From the NCBI RefSeq assembly GCF_011303555.1, contig NZ_CP049868.1, positions 620,001 to 684,000 on the forward strand: DNA of 64,000 nt, in the 5' to 3' direction. The position numbers and the translations under genes were made by a program. Below, in pieces: positions 55,222-64,000 of this stretch. A model generated the notes under the pieces. The model worked only from the letters and a program-made list of their open reading frames with translations, searched no databases and was not told where the DNA came from. Source of the DNA: Pedobacter sp. HDW13 (GTDB taxonomy: Bacteria; Bacteroidota; Bacteroidia; Sphingobacteriales; Sphingobacteriaceae). Each line of letters opens with the position of its first letter. Positions within the stretch are counted from its first letter, which is position 1.

Positions 55222-57539
55222 GTGGTAACTTTTAAAAGATTTTTGCTGATACTTTTCGTTCTGTGCTGTAACCAATTACGTGCGCAAAAGGTAGGTCTTG
55301 TTTTTAGTGGTGGTGGTGCCAAGGGCCTTGCCCATATTGGCACTTTAAAAGCACTCGAAGAAAACCATATTCCTATCGATTACATTACCGGTACTTCGAT
55401 GGGCGGTATTGTGGGGGCTATGTATGCATCGGGCTATAGCCCGGCGCAAATAGAAGAAATTGCCCTCAGCAATGATTTTCAGAACTGGGTAAACGGCCGC
55501 TATACCAGCGATTATACCTTTTACTTTCAAAAAAGGGCGCCAAATGCATCCATGCTAACGGCTAAGGTAGCTATCGATACCGGCTTTCATTTTAGCTTCC
55601 GCTCCAATCTGATTAACGATATTCCGTTAAACTTTGCCTTTCTCGAACTGTTTTCGCAGGCTTCCGCAGTTTCTAAAGATAATTTTGATAATCTTTTTGT
55701 GCCTTACCGCTGTATGGTTGCCGATGTTCTTTCGCAAAAAAGCATTACTGTTAGCAAAGGAAGTTTGGCCGAAGCGGTAAGGGCAACCATGACTGTGCCC
55801 ATTATTTATCGCCCGATTAAATTAGATGGAAAATATGTATTTGACGGTGGTTTATACAACAACTTCCCGGCCGATGTGATGGAAAGGGATTTTAAGCCCG
55901 ATTTTGTAATCGGAGCCAATGTTTCGTCAAAAATCTATAACGAATATCCAAAAAACATCGACGACCGTTTAATGAACCGCTTTTTGGTGTATATGTTCCT
56001 GTCTAAATCAGATTCGACCATGATTGGCAAAAACGGCGTTTACATCCAGCCCAATTTAGCCGGTTATAGTGTAACCAATTTCGCGCCGGTGGCAGAGCTG
56101 ATAAAAAAGGGATACGATGCCACCATGGCCGATATGCCTCGCATTAAGGCCTTAATTAGCCGCCGGGTAAACGACGAAGAACTGGCCAGGCGCCGGGAAA
56201 AATTTAATGTACGCAAACCCGATCTGAAATTCAGCAATATTGTTGTTTCCGGTGTAAATAACCAACAAAAAAAATACGTAGAACGGCTTTTCAAAAGCGA
56301 CAAAGCTACCTTCGATTTAAAAGATATTAAACGTGGCTACTACAAACTGGTAGCCGATCAGACGTTTGAAACGGTATATCCTAAAATTTCCTATCAGCCA
56401 GCAACAGATAGCTATACTTTCGAAGTAGTGGCCCAGCCAAAAAAGAGCTTTAAGCTCGAATTAGGTGGCAATATCTCAACACGGCCCATTAGCAATGTTT
56501 TTCTGGGCGCCGAGTACAATTACCTCAACCGTAAATCGTACACTTTTGGCACCAGCTTCTACTCGGGCCGCTTTTATGAGTCTGTACAAGTTAACGGCCG
56601 GGTGGATTATCCAACAAAACTCCCCTGTTCCTTGCTGCCGAGCTTACCTACAACCACTGGAATTATTACAATACCAGTCAGATTTTTATCGAGAACCCAA
56701 GCCCTATTTACATCGAACAGTCAGACCGCAAAATTGACTTAATGATGGGCATGCCACTCAATTACAACACCAAAATTGTATTGCATTCCACTTTTATCAA
56801 CAATAACGACAGATACAGCCCTAACAATACTTTTGCAGTAGGCGATCTGTTAGATCAAACCACCTTCAACGGTTTCAGGGGATCGTTAAATTTCGAGAAA
56901 AACTCACTTAACCGGAAACAGTATGCCACCAACGGACAAAGCTTCTCACTAAGCTTTAATTACACTACCGGGCGCGAGAATTACAACCCTGGCAATATCC
57001 TCAGAAATACACCTGGTTTCGTTAAAATACCCGGGAGTAGTCAGTTACGCCATTGGGGGAGCATTAAACTTACTCAGGAGAATTATTTCCTCCATATAAA
57101 AAAATACACCCTTGGTTACATTGTTGAAGGGGTAATTTCCGATCAGCCTTTGTTCAGTAATTATTATTCTACATTGCTGGTGGCACCTGCATTTTATCCG
57201 CTTCAAGATAGCCGTTCTTTATTCCTGGATAAATTCAGAGCTAAAACATATGCGGCAGGTGGCATAAAAAATATCTACAATGTGAAAAAAAATCTTGATT
57301 TTAGATTAGAAGGTTATTTATTTTTACCTCATAAAGAATACGAACTGAACGGTTTTCAGGATGTAGATTATGCAAAAGCCATTACAAAAGTCCGTTATGC
57401 GGGTACTGCGGGCTTGGTATATCACTCTCCACTGGGGCCAGTAAGTTTAAGTTATAATTTATATAATGATGCAGTTAAAAGAAATGGTGTATTATTGCAT
57501 ATCGGTTATTTAATTTACAATAAACGTTCTATCGAATGA
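55222..57539 (+). CDS. Patatin-like phospholipase with outer-membrane beta-barrel (one frameshift)
   Basis: Two frames (ending 56742, starting near 56620) join into about 772 aa if one A is restored in the A run at 56616-56619; the frame passes from VDYPTK to TPLFLAAELTYNHW. It starts with GTG at 55222, giving a signal peptide (RFLLILFVLCC...LRAQ). The patatin domain (about 24-320) has the oxyanion loop SGGGAKG, nucleophile S59 in GTSMGG, and the catalytic Asp in FDGGLYNNFP. A POTRA-like segment (about 335-400) and a C-terminal beta-barrel of the Omp85/surface-antigen type follow. Such proteins are outer-membrane phospholipases of the PlpD class. It overlaps the next gene by 4 bases. Confidence 0.87.
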
Positions 57540-58066
57540 AACGAATCTTACTCTTGCTTTTACTCTGTTTGATGGGCTTTGTCGGCCAGGGACAAACTGC
57601 TGCCATCAATAATTTTCTGGTTAAAGAAAACCTGCTCAAAAACAATAAACTGGCCATTATAGCCGCTGATTCGCTAAATAACCCCAACGAAAACATTAAC
57701 GGAGTCTATACCTTTAGTGTAAGTGGTTTTACACAGGTTTTAAAGTTTAACGATGGTATAGCCGTACTGCCCTTACCTATCGATAAATCTACCTTTGTTT
57801 ACATTAAACATCAAAACGATTCTGGCACGCACAGTAAGCTTGTTTATGTATTTAAAAAGGATAGCGATTTAAGCCCCTATGCCATTAGCAGTTTGTGGCT
57901 TTTCATTATCCCCATTGCGTTGATTATTATTGCCTTTGCTTTCCGTAAACTCATCATTTTTGTGGTTATCGCCTTTTTAATATTTGTGTATTTTAACCAT
58001 AGCAACGGCCTCAACCTTTCTACCTTTTTCGAAAGTATTTTTGATGGATTGAAGAACCTGATTTGA
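57536..58066 (+). CDS. Hypothetical exported protein with C-terminal membrane segments
   Basis: A 176-aa protein I do not recognise. It has a signal peptide (about 1-20, GFVGQGQ), a small soluble region (about 25-115) rich in beta-strand-like residues, and one or two membrane helices near 120-160 (LWLFIIPIALIIIAFAF, LIIFVVIAFLIFVYF). The start overlaps the patatin stop (ATGA), so it is co-translated with the patatin protein and may work with it in the cell envelope. Confidence 0.7.
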   Translation: MKRILLLLLLCLMGFVGQGQTAAINNFLVKENLLKNNKLAIIAADSLNNPNENINGVYTFSVSGFTQVLKFNDGIAVLPLPIDKSTFVYIKHQNDSGTHSKLVYVFKKDSDLSPYAISSLWLFIIPIALIIIAFAFRKLIIFVVIAFLIFVYFNHSNGLNLSTFFESIFDGLKNLI

Positions 58067-58075
58067 TAGATTCGT

Positions 58076-58101
58076 ACTGTCAGCTGGTAACAGCTGACAG
58101 T
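58076..58101. repeat. 11-bp perfect stem-loop in the 57536-58066 / LigT gap
   Basis: The arms ACTGTCAGCTG and CAGCTGACAGT enclose the loop GTAA. It lies 9 bases behind the stop at 58066. There is no T-run, so it is either a weak terminator or an mRNA-end hairpin. Confidence 0.5.
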
Positions 58102-58210
58102 CATTTACAATCCCTTTAACGCTTACGCTTGTTTCTAACAAGGGTGTTAATAACCTGTCGTTTCTAATAACGCCACTTTTTTTACTAAAATTTTTAGTAA
58201 ATTTACCGCT

Positions 58211-58785
58211 ATGGAAAATCTTTTTTTAGTCTGTTTAGTCCCTCCGGTATCCATTGTTGAAGATGTTGAAGAGATCAGAAATTACATTTCTGATAAATTT
58301 AAAGTGTATGAATCCTTAAAACGGCCGGCACACATTACCTTATATCCCCGGTAAAAATATCCTCGCGAGAGGCCGAAAAGAGGTTTTTTAATGCGCTCGA
58401 AACAGCTTCTTTTATTAGCCCCTTTAACCAGATATTAAAAAACTTCAACGCTTTCCCCGAACATACCTTTTACATCGATGTGGAACCAAATGAAGGCATT
58501 ATGAACCTAGGGAAACAAATCAGAAAAGAATTAATCCCTTTAAAGCTCCTGGACAAAAAAGACAGTAATAAATTTAATCCACATTTAACCCTGGCTTTCA
58601 GAGATCTGAAACCGCCTGTTTTTAAAGAGATTTTAACCGATTTTAAAGACCGTAAATTTAAACGGGAATTTCAGGTTTCTTCTTTTGCTGTTTATAAATA
58701 TATCGATAAAAGATGGCAGCCCTATAAAGAATTCGTCTTTAAAGCACTCACCGATAAACCTAAAATACCAAGTCTGTTCGATTAA
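58211..58785 (+). CDS. 2'-5' RNA ligase / LigT-like phosphoesterase (one frameshift)
   Basis: About 191 aa when one C is restored in the C run at 58346-58349; the frame passes from HITLYP to PVKISSREAEKRFFN. Both HxT motifs of the 2H phosphoesterase superfamily are kept: HIT (H41) and HLT (about H125, in FNPHLTLAF). Members cleave or make 2'-5' or cyclic phosphodiester links in RNA; the true substrate is usually unknown. Without the frame correction only a 46-residue stub and a C-terminal part from an internal Met at 58480 would be called. It is convergent with the TamA-like gene; the two stop codons abut. Confidence 0.8.
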
Positions 58786-61188
58786 TTAGAACGGCATACC
58801 TATACCGAAGTTGTACTGTAAAAAGCGGTAAGTATCAGGGGCATGAGTTAAATTATAATTATTTTTAAAATCTCTGGCACCCGATAAAAATTTGCCAATC
58901 ACCCATTGGTCCGATCCGATAAACTGCGGGTCTTTAAGCTTCAAACCAACATCAAACCTGAAAACGAAATACTGCACATCATAACGTAAACCTACACCCG
59001 TACCAATTGCAATTTGTTTAGCCAGTTTATTTAATCTAAAAATGGTCAGTTCATCCAATTCCGGAACTCCGGCGCTTATCGACTCGTTTTTGCGAATACT
59101 CCATACATTACCCGCATCAAGAAATGCCGCTCCCTTCAAAGTAGCGCCAAAAAAGTTTCGGGCAACGGTAAAGCGATATTCAAAATTGGTTTCAATCCGC
59201 ATTGTACCCAATTGATCGAGCCCAAAAAATGCTTTTCGCAATTCATTACTGGCAATCACCTCTCTGTTATAGTTACCTGGACCTAAAGTTCTGGCTTGCC
59301 AGGCCCTGATACCGTTCGATCCGCCGGCAAAAAATTGTTTTTCGAAAGGAATACCATTTAGTACTGAGTTACCATAGGCATAGGCTACACCGGTATTTAA
59401 ACGCGCAATAAATTGCCTGTCTCCTCCCAGATGCTTATACCACCTGATATCTACCTCCGGCCGCATATACTGGTTAAATGGCAAACCTAAAATCTTCGCA
59501 GGATCGTCGTTAGCAGGATCGTGCTTAGCGCCTGTTAACCTAGATATTCCCTGCAATAAGTTACCCGCAATGTCCATTCCTGCTCTCAAATACACAAATG
59601 TGCGGTATTGATTTAGCTTATCGGCATTTAGCGTATAAGTATATTTCATACCTAAGGTTAAATCCTTCCGATTTAACAGCGTTGAATAGTAAATATTATT
59701 GATTACCGTAGCAGAATCTACATTTGGATCAAGGTTTCCGAAACGGTATTCAAAATTTAAAGGCGTAAACGAGTGCAGTTTAGATTTGGTTTCAAACCAA
59801 TCATAAGTAATCGAATTAATGAAAATCCTTCGTACCGAAACGTCTTTTTGCAAGGCATAAATGTAACTGGTAGCAAAAGTGGTATGCGGCATTCCGTTTC
59901 CACCCAAAACCGGATTATAAAATGGAATCATTAACCTTGGCACCGAAATACTGGCACTGATTGAGAAATCGCGTTGGTAAATATCGCTGAATACCTTTGC
60001 GCCGTTGCCAATACGAGATTGCAAACCACCTTTAACCTGGAGTTCGAACCGTTCGGCACCCCTAAAAATATTATTATTGGTATAGGTATTTCCAATGGTA
60101 AAGCCTACCGTTCCCCCATTAAAAGGCACCTCTCCTTCCACACGGTTGCTCATTACCTTTTGGGGAATAAGCTGAATTACCGTATTGATTTTATTGGAAG
60201 TACTATCTCTCCTGAAATAATCAATTTTAACGTTTTTAAATACATTCAACTCATACAGGCGGTCGTAGGTTAGGTTTTCGTTGCGTATGTCGTAAAGTTC
60301 TCCTTGTTTAAGAAAATCGTACCTCACAATTGGATTTCGTCTGTACCGCTTAGAAAAATCGGTAAAAATAATCCCGTTTAATGTATCCTTACTGAGCTTA
60401 TACCTTACCGAGTCAGGAAATCCATCCGGGTTTGGTGCAATAATCATGTGGGTATAACCAATGTTAAATTGTTTGTGGGCACCGTTATCCGGATCACTTA
60501 CATTTAAGTTTAAATCAATTTTATTGGTTTTAGAACTGGGTTCGGCACCAAAAACATCAAAAGTTACATATGGCCTTAAGAAATAGAAATAACCGTTTTC
60601 TTTCATAATCCGGTAAATCTGCTCTCTTTCGTAGGTCAGCGAATCTTCGTCGTACTGCATACCTTTGTGCAAATGGGTAATTTTTGCTTTATTCGATTCG
60701 TAAAGGTTTCGGATATTGACATTAGGTATTGAATCGCTTATGCTTTGGATAACATAGGCTGGTCCTGGTTTTGCACTAAATATAATTTCAGCTTTTTTAT
60801 TGGCCACTTTAATTGCAGCATTAACTTCTGCCTGACGATAACCTTTGCTTTTTAAAAATTTTTGGATCTGTGTTCTCGAAATTTCCACCAGAGTACTGTC
60901 TAGTATTGCAGGCGGAGAACCAAAAGGTTTAATGTTATTGGTTTTATAGCGTCCATCTTTGGTATTGAACAAATTATACAAAGGCACATTGATACTTAGT
61001 TTAGAGGCTGGCCTGATATCTTTCTGAACGTAATTGTACGCCTGCTCTTCAAATTTAGCGTCTACGCTATCTATGGTTACCTTTTTAACAATCGATTGGT
61101 AATCCGGAATGTACCTGGTTGATGAACAGGCTTGAATTAAAAGAATAATAAATAGTAATATTGCAGTACTTTTCAGTTTAATATTCAT
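58786..61188 (-). CDS. TamA/BamA-like outer-membrane beta-barrel lipoprotein
   Basis: An 800-aa Omp85-superfamily protein. I start at the Met at 61188, nine codons after the first possible one, because a lipoprotein signal follows (MNIKLKSTAILLF...LIQAC, Cys21). POTRA-like repeats cover about 30-380 (for example SRTQIQKFLKSKGYRQAEVNAAI and YDRLYELNVFKNVKIDYFRRD), and the surface-antigen barrel covers about 400-800, with the conserved GGSNGIRAWQARTLGPG and FLDAGNVW segments. It likely inserts or exports outer-membrane proteins. Lipid-anchored TamA/TamL forms are typical of Bacteroidota. It is divergent from trmH with only 11 bases between the starts. Confidence 0.88.
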   Translation of the reverse strand: MNIKLKSTAILLFIILLIQACSSTRYIPDYQSIVKKVTIDSVDAKFEEQAYNYVQKDIRPASKLSINVPLYNLFNTKDGRYKTNNIKPFGSPPAILDSTLVEISRTQIQKFLKSKGYRQAEVNAAIKVANKKAEIIFSAKPGPAYVIQSISDSIPNVNIRNLYESNKAKITHLHKGMQYDEDSLTYEREQIYRIMKENGYFYFLRPYVTFDVFGAEPSSKTNKIDLNLNVSDPDNGAHKQFNIGYTHMIIAPNPDGFPDSVRYKLSKDTLNGIIFTDFSKRYRRNPIVRYDFLKQGELYDIRNENLTYDRLYELNVFKNVKIDYFRRDSTSNKINTVIQLIPQKVMSNRVEGEVPFNGGTVGFTIGNTYTNNNIFRGAERFELQVKGGLQSRIGNGAKVFSDIYQRDFSISASISVPRLMIPFYNPVLGGNGMPHTTFATSYIYALQKDVSVRRIFINSITYDWFETKSKLHSFTPLNFEYRFGNLDPNVDSATVINNIYYSTLLNRKDLTLGMKYTYTLNADKLNQYRTFVYLRAGMDIAGNLLQGISRLTGAKHDPANDDPAKILGLPFNQYMRPEVDIRWYKHLGGDRQFIARLNTGVAYAYGNSVLNGIPFEKQFFAGGSNGIRAWQARTLGPGNYNREVIASNELRKAFFGLDQLGTMRIETNFEYRFTVARNFFGATLKGAAFLDAGNVWSIRKNESISAGVPELDELTIFRLNKLAKQIAIGTGVGLRYDVQYFVFRFDVGLKLKDPQFIGSDQWVIGKFLSGARDFKNNYNLTHAPDTYRFLQYNFGIGMPF

Positions 61189-61199
61189 TAAGTATTGGT

Positions 61200-61946
61200 A
61201 TGCTTTCAAAATCACAGATTAGTTTTATAAAGTCGTTACATCAAAAAAAGTACCGTAAAGAACATGGGTTATTTATTGTTGAGGGCATAAAATCCATCCA
61301 GGAGTTTTTCCAGTCAAGCTACCACATTCATACTATATTTTATAACAGCGAACAATACAATTTGTTACCCAAATTACCCGCAAATATAAACTTATTTGAA
61401 GTAAACAACGCTGAATTAGACAAGATTAGTACGCTGCAAACCCCGCAAGGTTTTTTAGCGCTGGTTCATATCCCCAAAAATAAGATCTTAAACAGCGATG
61501 ATTTAAAAAAGCAGTTTACTTTGGTTTTAGATGGCGTTCAGGATCCAGGCAACATGGGTACCATTATCCGCACGGCCGATTGGTTTGGTTTCAACAACAT
61601 CATATGTTCAAAAGACTGTGTAGAAGTTTTCAATCCGAAAACGGTGCAGGCTACCATGGGATCGCTGGCCAGGGTAAATATTTACGAAGAAGACCTGCCT
61701 TTATTATTAAGCAATAATACCTTACCTGTTTTTGGAGCCTTATTAGATGGTGAATCTATTTACCACACCCAGTGGGGCAACGAAGGATTGATAGTTTTGG
61801 GCAATGAAGGCAAAGGAATATCACCCGAAGTAATTAAAAAAATAAACAAACCAGTTACCATTCCGCGTGTTGGCGAAGCCGAATCGTTAAATGTGGCGGT
61901 AAGTGCGGCAATCTTTTGCGCTGAATTAGTGCGAGTTCGGAATTAA
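61200..61946 (+). CDS. TrmH/SpoU family RNA 2'-O-methyltransferase
   Basis: A 248-aa SPOUT methyltransferase. An N-terminal RNA-binding substrate domain (about 1-85, HGLFIVEGIKSIQEF) is followed by the catalytic knot domain with all three motifs: motif 1 LDGVQDPGNMGTIIRTADW, motif 2 VLGNEGKGIS and motif 3 ESLNVAVSAAI. It methylates a ribose 2'-OH in tRNA or rRNA; which one cannot be told from sequence. It lies just upstream of tRNA-Cys. Confidence 0.92.
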   Translation: MLSKSQISFIKSLHQKKYRKEHGLFIVEGIKSIQEFFQSSYHIHTIFYNSEQYNLLPKLPANINLFEVNNAELDKISTLQTPQGFLALVHIPKNKILNSDDLKKQFTLVLDGVQDPGNMGTIIRTADWFGFNNIICSKDCVEVFNPKTVQATMGSLARVNIYEEDLPLLLSNNTLPVFGALLDGESIYHTQWGNEGLIVLGNEGKGISPEVIKKINKPVTIPRVGEAESLNVAVSAAIFCAELVRVRN

Positions 61947-61969
61947 ATTAGATAATTATTGATATAATA

Positions 61970-62000
61970 TTTGCGGGCTAACTAATAATTGCTATTTTTG
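61970..62000 (+). promoter_or_regulatory. Bacteroidota-type promoter of tRNA-Cys
   Basis: TTTG (61970-61973), 19 bases, then TATTTTTG (61993-62000) match the -33/-7 consensus TTTG-N19-TAnnTTTG exactly. The tRNA begins 15 bases after the -7 box. Confidence 0.85.
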
Positions 62001-62015
62001 CAGCCTTGAATTTAA

Positions 62016-62089
62016 GGTCGAGTGGCCGAGTGGCTAGGCAGAGGTCTGCAAAACCTTCTACAGCGGTTCGAATCCGCTCTCGACCTCCA
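62016..62089 (+). tRNA. tRNA-Cys: tRNA-Cys (anticodon GCA)
   Basis: The acceptor stem GGTCGAG pairs with CTCGACC, followed by discriminator T and an encoded CCA (62087-62089). The anticodon loop CTGCAAA places GCA at the anticodon, and the T-arm GCGGTTCGAATCCGC is standard. The cloverleaf is complete and a consensus promoter lies just upstream. The 56-aa gene follows 33 bases later with no clear terminator between, so they may share a transcript. Confidence 0.95.
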
Positions 62090-62122
62090 TTTGTACAAAT
62101 AAAATAATAAAAGGTTATTACC

Positions 62123-62293
62123 ATGGCAGTTACCAGATTAAAAAGAAAAGACAGAAGAAATAAAAATACAGCTCACCAAGAGGTAGCATTTTTAAAAAGA
62201 GCAACTAACATCGAGTTAGGAAGCCGTTCTGCACAACCTAAAAACGATCAATTAGCTAAAAACAATGCTGTTTTAGCTGCTTTGGCAAAATAG
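62123..62293 (+). CDS. Small basic protein, 56 aa, downstream of tRNA-Cys
   Basis: This short frame starts MAVTRLKRKDRRNKN and ends AVLAALAK. It is Lys/Arg-rich in the first third, with the look of a nucleic-acid or ribosome-binding peptide, and predicted helical beyond that. I do not recognise a named family. Support for it being real: a clean frame, a position between a promoter-borne tRNA and a strong terminator 25 bases after the stop, and a biased composition without rare codons. Its function is unknown. Confidence 0.75.
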   Translation: MAVTRLKRKDRRNKNTAHQEVAFLKRATNIELGSRSAQPKNDQLAKNNAVLAALAK

Positions 62294-62317
62294 TTTTTAG
62301 AGACTCTAAAAAATTTA

Positions 62318-62349
62318 AAGCATTCCTCTGATCAAGGGATGCTTTTTTT
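62318..62349 (+). terminator. Rho-independent terminator after the 56-aa gene
   Basis: The stem AAGCATTCC / GGGATGCTT (one T-G pair) with a short loop CTCTGATCAA is followed by a run of T. It lies 25 bases past the stop at 62293 and probably ends the tRNA-Cys/small-gene transcript. Confidence 0.88.
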
Positions 62350-62727
62350 GTGCCTTATATTTTTTGAAATCACATTGAAAGTTTATCATGTTAACTCAGC
62401 TTGTACTGAGCTTGACGAAGTATCGAAACACATCGCACAGTATTACATGAGCCTTTCTACAAGCTATCAGTGACAGCGTAACAAAGGAGATTCCATCAAG
62501 CCCAATCCCCAGCCGTCCCCCTGAACTTGCTTCAGGGTTTCTTATTAGCAAACGCACACTATATAGAGGTACTGAAATAAATTCAGCATGACGATTTAAA
62601 GCCTGCCATCATTACTCCAATGTTTTACTAAATGAAATACTCCTCGCAAGCCCCCTAATTCCCTCCCTTAACCTCCTCATTCATCATTAAAAATCTTAAC
62701 TTTATAAGGTCACCATTTTTACTGAAC
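62350..62727. repeat. Intergenic region with dispersed repeat remnants
   Basis: No gene is seen in these 378 bases. Two places look like remains of a dispersed repeat: TGAGCTTGACGAAGTATCGA near 62408 and TTCAGCATGAC near 62582, matching the element at 1119-1199. The last 80 bases are CT-rich and then AT-rich, and probably contain the promoter of the AlkD-like gene, though no exact consensus is visible. Confidence 0.5.
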
Positions 62728-63393
62728 ATGAACATCGAAGAAATATTAAAACAGCTTGAATCCCTTGCCGACGAGAAAGTACGCAAACAGCACATTAAAA
62801 ATGGCGCACGAGAGAATCTTTATGGTGTAAAAATGGGAGATATCAGGACCCTGGCTAAAAAAATTAAAACCAACCATGCCTTAGCGCTCGAACTTTGGAA
62901 AACCGAAAACATTGATGCACGGATGCTTGCCATTTTAATTCTTAAACCAAAGGAGCTATCTACCGTAGAAATAGAGAAAATGGTTGCGTCAGAACAATTT
63001 GCCTGGGCCGCTGACTGGTTTTATAATTACGTAGTTAAAGAATATCCTGATAAAGAGCAATTCCGCGAAAAATGGATGAACTCAGGCGATAAGATGCTGG
63101 CCCGTGCTGGCTGGAGTTTAACCAGTGGCCGTATTACCAGAACACCTGAAGGGATTGACATTCCTGCTATTCTTAACCGCATTGAAAGCGAAATGACCAA
63201 TGAAGCACCAGAAGTGCAATGGACCATGAATACCGTTTTAGCCCAAATTGGGATCAACCATCCAGCGTACAGAAACCTGGCATTAGCAATAGGTGAAAAG
63301 CTGGGTATTTACCGAGATTATCCCGTTTCTAAAGGCTGCACCTCTCCCTTTGCCCCAATCTGGATCAACGCAATGGTTAGCAGACAAGGCTAG
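62728..63393 (+). CDS. DNA alkylation repair (AlkD-like HEAT-repeat) protein
   Basis: A 221-aa all-helical protein of the AlkD/AlkC family, built from HEAT-like repeats. Typical segments are GVKMGDIRTLAKKIK, the Asp/Trp-rich AWAADWFYNYVVKEYPD, WMNSGDKMLARAGWSLTSG and EVQWTMNTVLAQIGINH. Characterised members are DNA glycosylases that remove bulky or cationic alkylated bases without base flipping. The family is broad and many members are untested, so activity is probable but not assured. It is cytosolic, with a DUF1801 gene 45 bases downstream. Confidence 0.87.
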   Translation: MNIEEILKQLESLADEKVRKQHIKNGARENLYGVKMGDIRTLAKKIKTNHALALELWKTENIDARMLAILILKPKELSTVEIEKMVASEQFAWAADWFYNYVVKEYPDKEQFREKWMNSGDKMLARAGWSLTSGRITRTPEGIDIPAILNRIESEMTNEAPEVQWTMNTVLAQIGINHPAYRNLALAIGEKLGIYRDYPVSKGCTSPFAPIWINAMVSRQG

Positions 63394-63438
63394 AAAAACA
63401 CTGCCCAGGAGCTAAAATTTACCAATCCCACAAAGAAC

Positions 63439-63924
63439 ATGAGTAAAGAACAAACTAAAGACCTGCTAATATTTTTAAAACCATTCGGTGAAGATATTAC
63501 CACACTGGTAATGTGGTTACGCAATTTTGTTTGGGAACTGTACCCGCAAACCAATGAGCTGATTTACGATAATTATAATGCAGTAGCCTTTGGTTGGTCG
63601 CCAACAGATAAGGTTGGGCACACCTTCTGCTCAATTGCAGTTGGACGGACGAGTAAAAATATTCACTTCGGTTTTTATTGGGGCAGTGAACTTACTGATA
63701 CCAACAAGATTCTTTTAGGAAAAGGAAATCAATACCGATATATTTTGGTAGCAGATAAAAATAGTTTCCCTCTCGCCTACATCCAAAACCTGATGAAAGA
63801 AGCATATCTAAATGCTGAAGCAAAAGTTAAGGATAAAAAACAGATTCAACATGGGCTAACCATCGTAAAATCAATTTCAGACAAAAAGCGTGAGAAAAAT
63901 ATTAAAATACCAAAACAGAATTGA
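63439..63924 (+). CDS. DUF1801 family protein
   Basis: A 161-aa cytosolic protein with the DUF1801 (YdhG-like) fold: LRNFVWELYPQTNELIYDNYNAVAFGW, then a beta-strand VGHTFCSIAVGRTSKNIHFGFYWGSEL and helices with LLGKGNQYRYILV. The family is widespread and small; its biochemical role is not known. It probably shares a transcript with the AlkD-like gene. Confidence 0.8.
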   Translation: MSKEQTKDLLIFLKPFGEDITTLVMWLRNFVWELYPQTNELIYDNYNAVAFGWSPTDKVGHTFCSIAVGRTSKNIHFGFYWGSELTDTNKILLGKGNQYRYILVADKNSFPLAYIQNLMKEAYLNAEAKVKDKKQIQHGLTIVKSISDKKREKNIKIPKQN

Positions 63925-63945
63925 GCCTGCAAATAAGCTATAAGG

Positions 63946-64000
63946 ATGCTAACAAAAAAAGCTAAACGTTATTTTACAGATATTTTTCGCAACGAAATTT
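63946..64000 (+). CDS. Possible start of a further gene (truncated by window end)
   Basis: An ATG at 63946 opens a frame reading MLTKKAKRYFTDIFRNEI up to the window edge, preceded by an AAGG that is rather close. Eighteen codons are too few to identify it or to be sure it is real. Confidence 0.3.
   Translation, partial: MLTKKAKRYFTDIFRNEI

Noticed and set aside
55222..57539. Patatin and barrel as two separate genes
   Set aside because: The second frame begins inside the barrel, lacks a signal peptide, and the sequence continues without loss if one A is restored at 56616-56619.

Overview
The window looks like a chromosomal segment of a Sphingobacteriaceae-type Bacteroidota, most like Pedobacter or a close relative. 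The signs are moderate-to-low GC, many secreted glycan-degrading enzymes with SPI or lipoprotein signals, weak Shine-Dalgarno sequences, a tRNA promoter that exactly fits the Bacteroidota TTTG-N19-TAnnTTTG pattern, and Bacteroidota-typical families (GH97, GH106, GH115, PL11, LytTR regulators, MG2-domain secreted proteins). The genus is inference.

Region 1 (1-30137) is a pectin side-chain locus. Two minus-strand blocks (GH106, RhaM, GH31, GH115, GH105, GH2; then two CE12 esterases, two PL11 lyases and an MG2-domain protein) should deacetylate and cut the rhamnogalacturonan-I backbone, hydrolyse the unsaturated disaccharides, and release and epimerise L-rhamnose. A plus-strand operon (two GH51, GH97, two GH43) plus a convergent minus pair (GH127, a third CE12) should trim arabinan/arabinogalactan side chains. 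No SusC/SusD pair and no regulator is in view. A 21-bp element with a CAGGAT direct repeat lies upstream of both minus blocks, and a 25-bp imperfect palindrome lies upstream of the GH51 operon.

Region 2 (30138-48849) is the most unusual part: a biosynthetic cluster built like a compressed polyunsaturated-fatty-acid (Pfa) synthase. PKS-1 carries tandem nitronate-monooxygenase-type (PfaD-like) barrels, KS, AT, two ACPs with the DSIKR motif, and KR. PKS-2 carries KS, AT-like, PS-DH and a fused phosphopantetheinyl transferase. A free ACP, an alpha/beta hydrolase, two GT1 glycosyltransferases, two condensation-type acyltransferases and a membrane protein follow. My inference is that it makes a glycosylated and acylated long-chain lipid; the product is unknown.

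Region 3 (48850-64000) is mixed: a tandem dispersed repeat, a PHP-like secreted protein, an RsbQ-like hydrolase, a two-component pair (REC-Hpt and a LytTR protein with a shortened receiver), an M16-like remnant, TspO, a patatin/beta-barrel protein, a LigT-like protein, a TamA/BamA-like protein, a TrmH methyltransferase, tRNA-Cys, a 56-aa basic protein, an AlkD-like protein and a DUF1801 protein.

Five genes (GH127, PKS-1, PKS-2, patatin, LigT-like) are split by eight frameshifts. Every one is explained by loss of one base in or beside a short homopolymer, and conserved sequence resumes at once in the new frame. This pattern suggests consensus sequencing errors more than real gene decay, so I annotate these genes as whole CDSs with notes.
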